Source: Papaver somniferum (lineage: Eukaryota > Streptophyta > Magnoliopsida > Ranunculales > Papaveraceae). From it: a DNA stretch of 64,000 bases. The stretch covers positions 195,893,084-195,957,083 of the forward strand of contig NC_039362.1 of the NCBI RefSeq assembly GCF_003573695.1. Reading direction: 5' to 3'. The notes beneath the pieces were generated by a model. The model was given only the letters and a program-made list of their open reading frames with translations, ran no database searches and was not told the origin of the DNA. Shown one piece after another: positions 10,152 through 22,275 of the stretch. How positions within the stretch are numbered: position 1 is the stretch's first letter; each line of letters begins with the position of its first letter. A program made the translations under genes and the position numbers.

Positions 10152-12104
10152 TGATAGGTGTCTAAAACACCTTGATTTATTATCTATGGTTTATACTTTC
10201 TTTGCTATTTTTCTTGTGAATTATGTATTTTATGAGTGTTTTTGGGTTATTAGGTACTTTGGAGTTGCACGGAGGAAAAGAAGAAGAAATTACTCTATTT
10301 GAGCTAAAAGGATAAAATTGTAATCTCATGGGCGAACATTATCTGGAGTCCAGTCAAGGTTAAGGGGTAGCTCTGTTTGGAGGAGGACTAAATACAGTCA
10401 AGCTAAGGTTGAGAGGTTGTCAATTTGGGTAGCCCTTATAGATGTGTGGACCGTTAGTACCTACTATGCCCTATCCCTACATCTCGAGAGCCTCTCCTTC
10501 ATTTCGATCATTTTTACCTGAAAGAGAAATGAAGAAAAGCAGCGCAACTGTTGTTGTTATTAACCAAGAAACAGATCGAAAAATTGAGAGAAGTGGATAT
10601 GAAATACAGGGAAGATGAAGTAAGATTGTGAGATGATTCTGCTCTTGGATTTGAAATAGAAGTTGCAATCAGATCGAAAAGAAATTATGGAGAGTTTTTG
10701 ATGATGCTGCTATAGAGGATGAAATTAAGGTTTGATTCAAGAAGATGATGCTGTAAATGGACAGATGGGTTTTGCTGAGAAATTGGAAAAATGGGATATA
10801 TGGGTTTTGTTGAAATCAACAGATGAGATGAAATTACAGAGAAGGTGGTGTTTGAAAATGGAGATGTTGTTAATGGAAGAGAAGATTATGTGGGTTATGT
10901 TCATGGGTCTTTGAATAATTAGGTAATTGGAAGAACTGAAGATGAATTAGGGTGAAGATTGAGGTCAAGAAATCAACTGTGTAGCTGTTGTTGAGGAGAT
11001 GTATATGTTGGCAGTGTTGAATCTGGAAAGTAATGGAGGAATTGAGTTGCATACCAAGAACAATGGGTTCCAGTGATTTTGAGAATGAAGGCATTGATGG
11101 TGATGAATCTAAGAAATGGGTATTATGGGTTCTGCTGTTGTGTTGGTGAATAACTGAAATGAGGAGCTGCAGCTGAAGTACAAAGTGGAAGGCTGAGGTG
11201 CAGTGATGAGCATTTGTAGCTGAGATGAAATTGCAGGAAATGGCATTGGTGCAGCTGATTTATGGAAGTGAGCTGAGAAGAATGAGGCATGAAAGAGCTA
11301 CAATTGATGGAATTGCAGTCTGCATCTGAAATGGCTAGATTATGATTTACATGGCATGTTGATAGTAGATGTAGTGTGGTTGAATTCATCATTTCTTTGT
11401 GGTGTTGCTCTTGATATTGATACAGGGAACTGAGCTTGGGAATATGACCTGAGTTGCAATGTATGGGTGGTGATTCTGAGTTTACAAAAAGCTGATGGCT
11501 AGCTGGAGACGGCCGTGGAAGCAGCTGAGCGCAAAGAGATAGAGTTATTGGTGCAGAGATTGGATGAATTCAGGGAAGTAAAGGCTTGCAGCTGAAATGG
11601 TGCATATGGGTTGAGTTTGTTGAGCTGCAGGTAATGGACTTGAAGTGCAATTGAAGTGGCTTGAAGTAACAACAACAAGTTTTGCTGTCAGTGAACGGAA
11701 ACCGTGCAGGGAATGAATGCAGCAATAAATGGTGAATGATGCTGAATTGAACATTTAGATGTATGCTAGGAATTTTACAGGCAAAGATTAAAAATGGCCT
11801 GGAAGTTGGCCTCATTACAGCCATGACTCGGTTGGATTCCGATTCAGACGAGTTAACTCCGCGATTCAGGTGAGCTGACCAGGTAACGGTGCCGTTAACT
11901 TGACCGTTAAAGATGACGGCGACTACAGAAGACCGTTTGTTTGACTCATGCGACGAAGTAGCATATTCCAGTGACCTTCAGGGTATATTCCGTTCAACTT
12001 CCGGCCTGCGACACCAGATTTCCGGCGACCAGTTTTGACAAAGATTTTCACACGGGTTTCTCTCATACATGGGCTTGGTGGACCACTTGGAGATGGGTTT
12101 TTAG
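10152..12104 (+). other. Possible upstream U3 part of C's 5' LTR
   Basis: Purine-rich GATGAAATTG-type sequence with no supported gene; the short ORFs on both strands are low-complexity. It has no counterpart next to the 3' repeat copy, so either the 3' LTR has lost this part or this block is not LTR. Confidence 0.35.
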
Positions 12105-13085
12105 GAGACCTAATATCCGAAAGAGTATCCTTTTGGAAAGGGAGAAGCATATAAATAGAAAAGTTTTTCTCTAAACCTAGATATCTCCATAAGAGAGACT
12201 TCTACTTGCTTTCTAGGGTTTCACATGATAGATTCTTCTAAACTCTTTGTGATGATTTCCAAAAACCCAAATAGTTGATTTTATTATTGGTTGAAGATGT
12301 AGTTGGATTTTGCAACCAAGTTATGATTTTTATGAATTAGTTTTCTCTCAATATTATCGTTTGATTTCTTCGGGTTATAATAGTTGCATGATTGATGTAT
12401 TGCAATATGATTGAATGTTTGTTTAGTTAAGTCTAGAATTGATTGAACATACATCAATATCTATAGATAATTTAGGGTTTATCATCGATCGATAACCTTG
12501 GATACGAGTAGCATGATATGCTTACGATTTGTAGTGATACACTCTTGTAATCATATGTAGAAATTGACCTTTGTCCGAATTGTCATGCGCAATGTATGAC
12601 AATTGCATTGATTAGAATATTTCTTAAACTTAATGCTCCTAGGAATTGAACTTAATTAGCGCAAGGCGTTAGGTTATTCTTTAGGTAGAATTCACATACG
12701 CGGCTCTAATGTGTGTGTTGATGACTTAGGAAATTTACGGAGTATTCTTGCAATAAGGTATTCTTTGGCTTTTGATGATAACGAGATTAAATACGAATTC
12801 GAATCATACATTCAAAACTTGTTTGCTAATGAATATGAAAACTTTATCCAATATTTTATCATCCTTGATTTGCGTGATATATTGTTTTGTTTGCTTTTAT
12901 TTTACTTTTAGATTATAAAAATCAGAAAACCCCCCGTGTTACTTATAAGAAACTGAAGCATATTGACAACCTAGTCCTATCTGTGGGAACGTTCCTTTTT
13001 TACCCTTTCTTACCCTTGTTATATTATATATTTTGAGTAGTGAGAAAGTAATTTATTTTTGACGCATGCGACAGCGATCAAATTT
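12105..13085 (+). repeat. 5' LTR (shared part) of element C
   Basis: Nearly identical to 22622-23607: both run AGGAGACCTAATAT through AAGAGTATCCTTTTGG, a TATA box (TATAAATAG, 12150-12158), ATGATAGATTCTTC and GACAGCGATCAAATTTTG. The primer binding site follows directly. By eye the copies differ by scattered substitutions and a few indels. Confidence 0.85.
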
Positions 13086-13103
13086 TGGCGCCGCTGCCGG
13101 GGA
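13086..13103 (+). promoter_or_regulatory. Primer binding site of element C (tRNA-Asp type)
   Basis: TGGCGCCGCTGCCGGGGA differs at one position from the TGGCGCCGTTGCCGGGGA complement of plant tRNA-Asp used by Athila-type elements. It lies directly after the 5' LTR. Confidence 0.85.
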
Positions 13104-13304
13104 GGCAGCGGTTGTCATTTGTTTTGGTTTCTTATTTTTGTTTTTAGTCTTGTTTTTTATTTTGTTTTTGTTTTTATTTTCATTTTCTGGTTTTTAACCT
13201 TGTTTTGAGAACTCCAACCTCAACAACATTATGATAACAATCACCCTTGTGGGGAATACAATCAAAATCAAGCCTTTGGTTATGGTCAATATTCCACGTA
13301 CCCT

Positions 13305-13879
13305 TTGAGTTATTCTCATACATATCAGTCTTCTTATGGTAGGTATGTAAGTGAGCAACCACAAGGAGGGGGGACTAGTTGTACTCCTATTCATATTTCT
13401 TCGAGTTTGGTAGATGAGATGCAACAATTTATGGTCAGCATGGAGTCAGTTTGTAGACAACCAAGCGTGGAACCAATTTCATCGATCGAATATGCTAATA
13501 GTATGTATGGACCAATTTCTGATCGTAGTTATGATCATTCACCCATTCAAAGGGAAGATAGTTGGCCTAGCAATACTGAAGTAAGTGATTCTACTTTTTC
13601 CTTGTCGAAAGAGCTTTTCCAACAAATGGAACATTATTTTCAAAACTTGGATGGATCGCTCCAAGAGCTTCAAAAAGGTGTTTCCATTTTAAGACAAGGC
13701 ATTAAAGAATACAAAGAGGACATGCAAAATTTGCGAAAGACCAATCTTTGGGAAAACACATTGCTTGAACATATTGCTTGAACCAATTTATAAAGAGGAC
13801 ATGAAAAATTCAGTGATATCCATTTTATGATAGTGATGATGACTATGAAAACACATTGCTTGAACCAATTTATGGTGAT
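13305..13879 (+). pseudogene. Internal ORF of element C, 5' part
   Basis: The 158-codon frame is rich in Tyr, Ser and Gln at its N-terminus, followed by a helical region (LFQQMEHYFQNLDGSLQELQKGVSILRQGIK) likely to form a coiled coil. It resembles the gag-proximal or spacer protein of non-autonomous Athila-type elements rather than a capsid; I see no zinc knuckle. A local duplication (ATTGCTTGAACCAATTTAT at about 13770 and 13855) introduces a stop at 13779. The sequence stops at 13879, where B is inserted, and the frame continues at 21050 (IPEECTMEYFCDQGE). Confidence 0.6.
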
Positions 13880-14350
13880 TGTATGATCATAATCTCGCAG
13901 CAATAATGTCTCAGCGAAATTATCAACAACACAACACAACAGCGTCGCAGAACAATTTCAGAAATGATACAATAAACGACGTCAGCTAAAATCATGAGAA
14001 AGATGTGATAGTCCTACGAAAATTAGAGAGTTTGCGAGATTAACATTTGTAAGGTTGCGAGAATGTCTCAAGCCATATCCGAAAATAAATGACAGATTAG
14101 ATGTCATCCACTATGTATTTCCCTATAAATAGTCGTTCAGTTGTAAAGGAAAGAGCGAGATCTTTTTTTGGGTGAGAAGCAAGTAAATAGGAGAGAGAAA
14201 ATCTAGAGCAGTGGTTATTCTCAATTCCTTTATCTTTTCTTGTAAGATTGTTCAAAGATTCATCAATAAAATTAAGATTGTTAATCTAAAATGAGTTGAA
14301 TGTTAATGAAATCATATGAGGGGTGTAGTGTAGGATTTCCTGCAACTACA
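13880..14350 (+). repeat. 5' LTR of element B
   Basis: 471 bp from TGTATGATCATAATC to CTGCAACTACA, with TATAAATAG about 250 bp in (near 14123). I count roughly ten differences from the 3' LTR in the first ~250 bp, so the insertion is not recent. Confidence 0.92.
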
Positions 14351-14353
14351 TAA

Positions 14354-14370
14354 TGGCGCTACAAACAGGG
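14354..14370 (+). promoter_or_regulatory. Primer binding site of element B
   Basis: TGGCGCTACAAACAGGG lies 3 nt after the LTR, one mismatch from the 17-mer of F, G and D. Confidence 0.8.
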
Positions 14371-14379
14371 AATCTGAAG

Positions 14380-16680
14380 ATCGAAAGTTGAAGATTGTTG
14401 TTGAGATTGTTCAAATTAAGAAAGTGATTAAATAAATCAGTGAACCAGTCAAAACAAAAATGATCAGAGTCAATGCAGATGACAAAAGATTGGAGTGTAA
14501 TATGATAACATAAACAATGGTTAATGAATTCTATGAAAACATCAAAGGAAGAATACATAAACGAAATTTTGAAGGAAGGAAGGTTATGGCGGTAGAAAAG
14601 ACATCACCCTTGAAAGATTGGGAAAAGCAAAAATCACATTCATGGCGGCAGAAATACCAAAAGAAAATTTGAACCACACATCTCCATTGGTTATTACAGT
14701 GCCTATTACGCGAAAAGAGAAGGGGACAACAACAAAATCCACGGAATAATGGATATTGAACAGAACTTTAATCGATGTAAGAAGTTCAGTGGATATAATA
14801 TTTTATCATGCATTCAAGGGAATGGGATTTAAAGATGAAGAAATGTCCAGTTCAACATATCTTGTTCATGGATTTGGAAAATCCACAACAAAACCTAAAG
14901 GAGAAATAGTGGTACGAATTCCACTAGGAGAGATCGAAACACACAAGACACTATGCGTGGTGGATATGGAATCTCCATATAATATGTTGCTAGGAAGACC
15001 ATGGATACATGCGATAAAAGCTGTAGTATCAACGTTGCATCAATGTATTAAATTCCCCACACCAAATGGAATAGGTGAAATCAGAGGAGATGTTGACAAT
15101 GCGAAATTATGTCATCAAATTGAAGTAAAACATTATGAAGGACAAGCAAAAAGGAAACAATTTCGCAGAAAGTTGGCAAAGGAGGCAAAGAAAGAGAAGA
15201 ATTTAGAGTATACATGATAAGGGCAAAAAAAGGCAGGGGAATACCCAGCGAAATTTCGGAAGAAGGAGAAGGACCTGTGAAAACAATAAAAGAACCAACA
15301 CCAATAGGAGAACCCAAGTCCAGTTACACTGCCGCAGAACCAACAAAAGAAGTAAACGTTGGGATTATAGAAGAAACTCTAATATTGAGAATTGGAACCA
15401 AGATGGATGTAGAAGAAGAAGAAGAAAAAAATGTTAACCTTTTGCGAGAATATAAAGACGTTTTCGCAGGGAGCGTGGATGAGATACCTGGAATAGATCC
15501 ATCAATTTCATGCCACAAGTTGGAGATTAACAAGAATGTGAGACCATTTAAACAAAGAGAAAGAAAAATCGCAACAGCTTACCATTCCCAAATAGAAGAA
15601 GAACAACAGAAAATGCTTGATGCAGGAATCATAAGAGAAGATAAATACCCAGAATGGATAGCGAATATAGTCATTGTCCCAAAGAAAAACAAAGGAATAA
15701 GGATTTGCATAGATTTCACTGATTTAAACAAAGCTTGTCCTAAAGATAGTTTTCCGTTACCAGATATTCCTCAAATGGTGGAATCCGCAGCGGGAAATGA
15801 TAGGGTATCGTCTTTAGATTGGTACAAAGGGTATAACCAAATCCCTCTGGCTGAAGAAGATCAAGAACATACTGCTTTCTTCGCCCCTAGAGGTTTATAT
15901 TGTTACACGAAAATGCCATTTGGTTTGCGAAATGCGGGAGCGACATATCAAAGAATGGTAGAGAAGGTATTCGCGAAATGGATACACGAAACATTATAAG
16001 TATACGTGGACGACATGTTAGTAAAGAGTAAAGAAGCCAAAGACCATGTACAGGACCTGATGGAGATTTTTGAACAAATGCGGCAGTATAACATTAAACT
16101 GAATCCTGAGAAGTGTACTATTGGAGTTGCATCGGGAAAAATTTTAGGCTACATTGTATCAAAGGAAGGAATACAGGTTGATCCAGAAAAAGTGTAAGCA
16201 GTTCGTGACATGCCAACAACAGCAACAATAAAAGATGTACATAAATTGAATGGACTTTTAGGTTCGCTGGGGAGATTCATTTCGCGATCATCAGACAAAT
16301 GCAAATATTTTTTGATATACTCAAGAAGGGGGGGGAATTCAAATGGACTGATGAATGCGAAAAAGCTTTTCAAGGGATCAAAGAACATCTTATGAATAGA
16401 ACTATTTTACAAAAGGAAGAATCAGGAGAAGAATTATTGATCTATCTTGCGACGACGTCGCATGCATTAAGTGTCGTGTGATTGCGAATATATCAGCGAG
16501 AAAATGGTGGAAAATTAGCGAAAAAATGGGATGTACCTTACATCATTAAGGAGATAGTTGGAACAGGATCTTATAAATTAATGGATCCAGAAGGTAGAGA
16601 TGTTGGTCATAGACTTGACAGACCATGGAACAGGTTGTACTTAAAAAGATACTATCCGTAAGAAGCTTTGAGAAGTTATG
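14380..16680 (+). pseudogene. pol of element B: protease and RT, then deletion junction to integrase end
   Basis: Coding similarity starts within ~50 bp of the primer binding site and is already in the gag-protease linker; no gag exists. The protease motif is DVRSSVDI (normally DTGSS), near 14770. RT carries CIDFTDLNKACPKDSFPLP and YVDDM. Lesions seen: stop before the protease (14748), a 1-bp loss near 15195, GAA to TAA just before YVDDM (15997), CAA to TAA (16195) and a frameshift near 16325. At about 16484 RNase H sequence jumps straight to the integrase C-terminus (YQRENGGKLAKKWD), ending RYYP-stop at 16661. Non-functional. Confidence 0.9.
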
Positions 16681-17913
16681 GACTCTGAAAGAATAATTGC
16701 GAGATTATTCATATCAAAACAAGATCATGATGTGCGAAACTTTCGCAGAGATAATCATAGAACAATGACATAAAAGAAAGGGGCGAACCTTTATGGCGTA
16801 CACCCTAGTTCGCGAATAAAATTTCGCAAGAGGCAAATGTAAGACCTAAAGTACGTCATATAAGGGGGTACCTGTTGCATGGCTCAGGGAAAGGCTACAC
16901 CGCCATCGGAACCTGAGTCATGGAGATTTGGGGTCAATAAAGCCCATCCGGGAGACGCACCTTGGATTCTCAGCTTAAGCATATGACTTAGGTTGGGCGA
17001 CTAAGGTAATAAGGACTCTCCCAAGGAGTGTAGAATCTGATCAAGGCGCCGAGATACACGGTTGAGTCAAGAGTGCCAGGGGCGTTTGAAGCGTACCTTT
17101 CCATTCTTGACAAGCCTTGGTTTATACTACACTCAGCCCGAAAAAAAACCCACTTAGGGTGCAGTCTCGTAACCATAAGCCCTATAGGTAAAAGGGATAA
17201 GAGGATGCGAAAACAACTGGCTGTTGTTAAGACTGTATGGGAGGAGCTAACCTTGTATGGTAGAAGTACGCCTCCTTGAAGGGGAAACCAGGGGAAGATA
17301 AGGGAGGCACCCTCCATTAGGGAGTTGATAAGTGTCTTAAGACGCAAATGTCACGAGGCTTTTTACTCGCAAGGGTATTAAGGCTTGTCATATTTTTGCA
17401 ACAATCCTGAAGAGGCAATACTACAAAATAAAAAGATAAGACGAGATCAATGGGTTTTCACATGAAAGTGCGAAGACGTCCTGCGATTTCGTCGCAAGAC
17501 GGCAATGTCATGGTGATTTATTTTCGCAAGAATATTTAGGCATGTCATATTGTCGCAACATTCCTGAAGAGGCCATAATACAAAAGAAAAAGTTAAGGCA
17601 AGATCAATGGGTTCTTGCAAGAACGTCCTGCGATTTTGTCGCAATGACAAGAGGTGGCATAATAAGACCTTTAATTAGGAAGGAAAAATAAGACCACATG
17701 ACAAAACAAAATATTTATAAATATTCATAACAGATCATTTTTCGCAAGAAAGATAATGAGAGGCAAGTATGGGAATCAATAAACAAGAGGCATTATCTTT
17801 CTCACCAGCAAAATACTAAAAGGGAAAATTGATTCCAAAGTTGGTCGAAGAATATTATTCGCAAAGAGTAATAAAGATGAGACAATTCAAGAAGATAGAA
17901 CTAGATAAGAATC
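16681..17913. other. Conserved untranslated block between pol and antisense gene, element B
   Basis: It matches 32498-33667 in F and, reversed, 58098-59266 in H. It contains GGTACCTGTTGCATGGCTCAGG and many TTCGCA/TGCGA words. No ORF is conserved among the copies, so I call it non-coding. Confidence 0.7.
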
Positions 17914-20167
17914 TCATGCTTCAGTATTAATTCCAGTAGAAGGAGATAATAGACGTTCTTCGCCAATGTTCTCATTATCGCCAGCCTCTCCTTCATTTCG
18001 ATTCTGATCTTCGCCTTGATTAGCACCTTGATTATCGCCAGCAATTACTTCTTCAGAAGAGATTTCTTTTTCATTTTCATTTTGATTAACACCAGCAGTT
18101 GCTTCCTTAAAAGGAATCTCTTCTCCATCTTCCAAAAAACTATCCTCTGCACCACTTTCATAATCATAATCACTGTCAGCAGGACGAGGAACTTCATCAT
18201 CATCTACTTCCAAAGGTTCGATTGATGTAGGAGGAAGAGATTTAGACAATAAAATATCATTTACAAGGACTTCAGCCCGGAGATGAACTTTACGAAGAAG
18301 TGCTCTCTGATGATTCCTATCTTGAATATCATTAAAGTAAGCAAGATAATCAAGTCTTCTTTCTGCTCGGTCGCGAGAACGAGTAAGGACAGAGATGAGT
18401 AATGCATTTTCTTTGCGAATTTTGGCATATTTAGCCTCCAAAACATAAATGGAGGAATGAAGATTTTTCTCAGACTCTGAGAAAGGTAGAATACAAAATT
18501 TCAATAAGATGAAGAACTCAAAAAGATATGACAAAGAAAAGATAGTTAAGGCAGACAAACTATTATGACTACCTTCCTTTTGCGAAATAAGGTGTTGAAT
18601 CAAGGTCAGACAACTATTCTCCCAACGGTCCATTGCGTCATCAAATTTATCTCCAACTAAACCTTTAAGTCGAGACTGAAGATTTTTCTCTTTAGAAATA
18701 AGAAAGGCATTTTTCTTCGCAAGAGAAGAATAAGATTCTTCTAATTTGGAATATTGTTCTTTAAGTTGATTCGCCTTTACACTTAAAGTTATTCTACTTT
18801 GAATGAGTGTATCTCTTTCAACGATAGATGATTCTGTTACTTCTTTAAGTTCATTTCTCAAAGAGCGAAGAGATTGTTCTTGGTCATCACATACTTTCTG
18901 TAGAATGCTAAGTTGTTGCGAAGATATCGCCATCTTGTTTAAACAAGTTCGTTTCTCTTGAGATAAGGTTTTATTCTCATCTGATAAAGTTTTCATCCCT
19001 AAATTAGCTTTAGTTGAAGAATAAGAAAGGCGAGATATTTCATTACTTAATAAATCTTGCTTCTAAACTAATAGGGTATTTTCATTGGTAAGATTATTTA
19101 TATGATCAACAGAATATGAATAGAGGTTATATAATTGGTTATCTTGATCCATCAAAATCTCTTTATCAACACGGGCTTCTTCAACAGCAGATTCAAATTG
19201 ATATCTCTCCATTATTCGTTTCTGGTTTAAGTCTTAACATGCGAAAGAGGGATTTCAAGGATAATTAAATATGGGAAGGATAAAATCATTAGAAAGGCAA
19301 ATTGAAGACACAGATAAGGAAATCATACCTCTCAATTCATCATTCTTCTTGCGAAGGTTGTCACAATCCATCAAAACATTCTGAAGATTTTGATTTTCAA
19401 GACGAAGAGCATTACACTCTTTTTCCAAAGCTGTTTGCGAAGCAGCTCTATCAGAACCGAAATACTTACTCAGAATTTCGCAAATACCAGACTTGAAAGT
19501 ATCAATGGGAGACTTTTTGCCATCATCCGGGACTTCAGACAAAACTTTGAAAGCAATATATATTCCTTCCACGGTTTCTTTCGAAAAAGGAAGAGGCTTA
19601 GGTAGAGAACTGGCAATGATAGAAGGTTGAGAAACATTATCAATAGGAAGAGAAGAAGTTTCATTCACAAAAGTATCAATAATGGGGGTTTCAATCATTT
19701 AAAGGTCAGTTGAAGAAATGAAGTCTGAGGCAGCTTTTTCGCGAATTGGAGATAATGGTTTAACTTGCGAAGATGTCGCAGAAGATTTAGAAGAGATAAG
19801 TAAGTGGAATGGAACAAAGGTTTCAACAGTTTTAAGGTGGCGAGATTTCTTAAGAGGTTTATTGACATCCTTATCACCCTGCGAATTACAATCCAGATAA
19901 GAAACAGAGGCAACAATATTATTATTAGAAAAGAATAATGTTTTTTACTACCTTCTGATTCGCAGACTTTCTTTTGTGTACAACAATCTTATGCTGCGGT
20001 TTGGGAATATTAGGGTTCTGAACCATAAATTTAGTGTTGGAGGCGCTTTTGCTGAAATAACAACAGTATGGGAATCACATAAACAACATCAAATAAGGAA
20101 GTAAGCAAGATCAATTTCAGCAAAACCCATAAGGAAGAAAAAAGAAAACTAACCTTGATGAATCCAT
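17914..20167 (-). pseudogene. Antisense five-exon coiled-coil gene of element B (two stops)
   Basis: Exons on the minus strand: 20154-20167, 19952-20051, 19329-19878, 18573-19232 and 17914-18476. All introns are GT..AG (102, 73, 96 and 96 bp). The frame encodes 628 positions: a basic N-terminus (exons 1-3 start), a Ser/Pro-rich stretch, then long heptad-like helices in exon 4 (NENTLLV..LSDENKTLSQEKRT) and exon 5, and an acidic tail (VDDDEVPRPADSDYDYESG). Two in-frame stops break it: TCA to TAA at about 19700 (exon 3) and CAG to TAG near 19063 (exon 4). A TATA box lies 198 bp upstream. No known domain recognised. Confidence 0.8.
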
Positions 20168-20364
20168 GGAAAACACTACCAGGAAGATTATTTCAAAAAA
20201 AATTACGAATGATGAAGATCTACAGAGGGAACAGTATGGAGATGAAGAAGAACTTAAAAAGATTGAAAGAAGAAGAAAGAAGAAAAGTTGCAATAACGGA
20301 ATTTGCAGAAGAACGATGAAGTTGCAGAGAAAATAAAAAGAGAGAAAAAGAGAGTGAGAAAGAG

Positions 20365-20372
20365 TATATATA
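20365..20372 (-). promoter_or_regulatory. TATA box of the antisense gene, element B
   Basis: TATATATA lies about 198 bp upstream of the antisense ATG (20167), flanked on the transcript side by a pyrimidine-rich leader (GA-rich on the plus strand). Equivalent boxes exist in F (36274) and H (55481). Confidence 0.6.
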
Positions 20373-20572
20373 GAGGAAATTTTTCTCAAGAAGATAAACA
20401 CGATTAATGCGGAAAGATGTAAGCGGTTAAAAAGCAGCAGTTACAAAAGACGTGTCAAGAAACAAATGGGAAAAAGGATAGTGTGATAAATGCAGAATAT
20501 GAAATGATGGATAACTGCGGCATTTCTCACATCATTCTCTACTTCGCAGAGAAGATATGAGAAGAGGCAAGA

Positions 20573-21044
20573 TGTAGGATCATAATCTCGCAGCAATAAT
20601 GTCTCAGCGAAATTATCAACAACACAACACAAAAGCGCGCAGAACAATTTCAGAAATGATATAATAAACGACGTCAGCTAAAATCATGAGAAAGGTGTGA
20701 TAGTCCTGCGAAAATTAGAGAGTTTGCGAGATTAACATTTGTAAGGTTGCGAGAATGTCGCAAGCCATATCCGAAAATAAAGGACAGATTAGCTGTCATC
20801 CACTATGTATTTCCCTATAAATAGTCATTCAGTTGTAAAGTAAAAGAAAGAGATCTTTTTTGAGTAAGAAGCAAGTAAATAAGAGAGAGAAAATTCATAG
20901 CAGAGGTTATTTTTGATTCCTTTATCTTTTCTTGTAAGATTGTTTAAATATTGATCAATAAAATTAAGATTGTTAATCCAAAAAATGAGTTGAATGTTAA
21001 TGAAATCATATGAGGGGTGTAGTGTAGGATTTCCTGCAACTAAA
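20573..21044 (+). repeat. 3' LTR of element B
   Basis: 472 bp from TGTAGGATCATAATC to CAACTAAA; the canonical end CTACA has mutated to CTAAA. It is followed by GTGAC, the right copy of the target duplication. Confidence 0.9.
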
Positions 21045-22030
21045 GTGACATCCCCGAGGAGTGTACAATGGAGTATTTTTGCGATCAAGGTGAATATGAA
21101 AAGGAATATGATGAAACTAGTGTAACTTACTCGATCATTGATCTTTATAACGATCAAGAACCTATTCAAAAGGTAGAGCTTGAGGATGATGCAATGAGTG
21201 TTCTAAAAAACTTCTTTATGGTTAGACTTGAATCTGCAATGGAGTATGTACCTCACAACAAAGAGGAGTGTGTTGAGAATGAGACTGTTATGACCAATAT
21301 TGTGGAAGATACAATTGAGCTTGCAAAGAATTGTAATGAAGATGTTGATGTAGAGACTTTGGTTAAGGAAGAAACGGACGAAGAATGGTTGCAAAGTGTG
21401 ATAGAGGACCATGATATACAAGAGGTGAATAGTTCACTTGAATTTTTAAAGGATGAAGAGGATTCCGTGCTACAAGAGATTGTGCGAGGTTTGTCTAACC
21501 CTTTGCATATTTATTCTTCTCCTTTACCTCTTATTGTTTTGAATGTATGTGCTTCGAGAATATTATTGAATGACTTTGTTTCTCGATTTCCGCCATTAGA
21601 GATACTTGATTCTCATACTATGCAGGTTTTGGAACAAGAAACCGTGGTAGTCCCCGACTTCTACATTCTTTATACACTTCCAAGTGTGGACATGAATAAG
21701 TGTGGGGGAAACTTTTATCGGTTAATAGCTTCATTTCTAGTTTATTTTGCTAATATTTGTGTGAAGCTAGTGTTTGCAAAACAGGTTCTATGGGTGGATC
21801 CCCAACTTTTCCGATTGTTGGTGTATGGGGAATTCGTCTTGCAAGTCGGGCTGACGACTTTAAACCAAGCGCTAAATGGGAGGCAACCCACTGGTTTTGT
21901 GTATCTATCTCTATCTTTTTATTTTTCAAGTCTTTTATCTTTATTTTCTTATTTTGGATATTTGCATATCAAACTCTATTTTTTAGAGATTTTTGAACAA
22001 TTTAGAATAAACACTAGCCTTTCTAAGTAG
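21045..22030 (+). pseudogene. Internal ORF of element C, 3' part
   Basis: Directly continues the frame broken at 13879 once B and one target-site copy are removed. About 320 residues: an acidic N-terminal half (EEDTIELAKNCNEDVDVETLVKEE-type composition), a middle with IVRGLSNPLHIYSSP, and a hydrophobic C-terminal segment (SLSFYFSSLLSLFSYFGYL) that could span a membrane. The stretch coding ALNGRQPT overlaps the conserved Athila 3' phrase AAGCGCTAAATGGGAGGC and may therefore be translated non-coding sequence. No RT, RNase H or integrase motif is present. It is either a shortened gag/env-like product of a non-autonomous element or spurious beyond residue ~200. Confidence 0.5.
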
Positions 22031-22275
22031 ATGGAATTTTTTTTTGACGATGAGGTATATATATTGGCTGAGTTGAGATTAGATGCCAACTAAATAGCTT
22101 GTTTAGTGTTTATCCTCTATTGTTCAAAAATAGCTATGAGTTGGAGTATCAGTTTTTATTATGCATTTTATTTTCTTATTGTGTATATATATCATGTTAT
22201 AAGATTTCCCACCTTGACTTTCTTTGGAAGATTCAATTTACATTGAGGACAATGTAAAGTTTAAGTGTGGGGGAG
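22031..22275 (+). other. 3' untranslated part of C with polypurine tracts
   Basis: Contains TTTAAGTGTGGGGGAG (22259-22275), a typical Athila polypurine tract; an earlier AAGTGTGGGGGAAAC lies at 21697. The TG at 22276 would be the natural 3' LTR start, but similarity to the 5' copy begins only at 22622. Confidence 0.55.

Larger units (their letters stand above)
13880..21044 (+). mobile_element. Element B: gag-less Tat-lineage retrotransposon, internally deleted
   Basis: Complete at both ends: LTRs 13880-14350 and 20573-21044, primer binding site at 14354, degraded protease/RT, antisense spliced gene, and a purine-rich tract (GAGAAGAGGCAAGA-like) before the 3' LTR. It is flanked by GTGAT on the left and GTGAC on the right, a 5-bp duplication with one mismatch, inside C's ORF. 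Compared with F, about 1.98 kb is missing at 16484, removing most of RNase H, the second RNase H and nearly all of integrase. Confidence 0.9.

Noticed and set aside
11123..11824. Several 60-90 codon minus-strand ORFs in the GATGAAATTG-rich block
   Set aside because: Low-complexity Ser/His/Leu-rich shadows with no conserved motif and no support from the 3' repeat copy.
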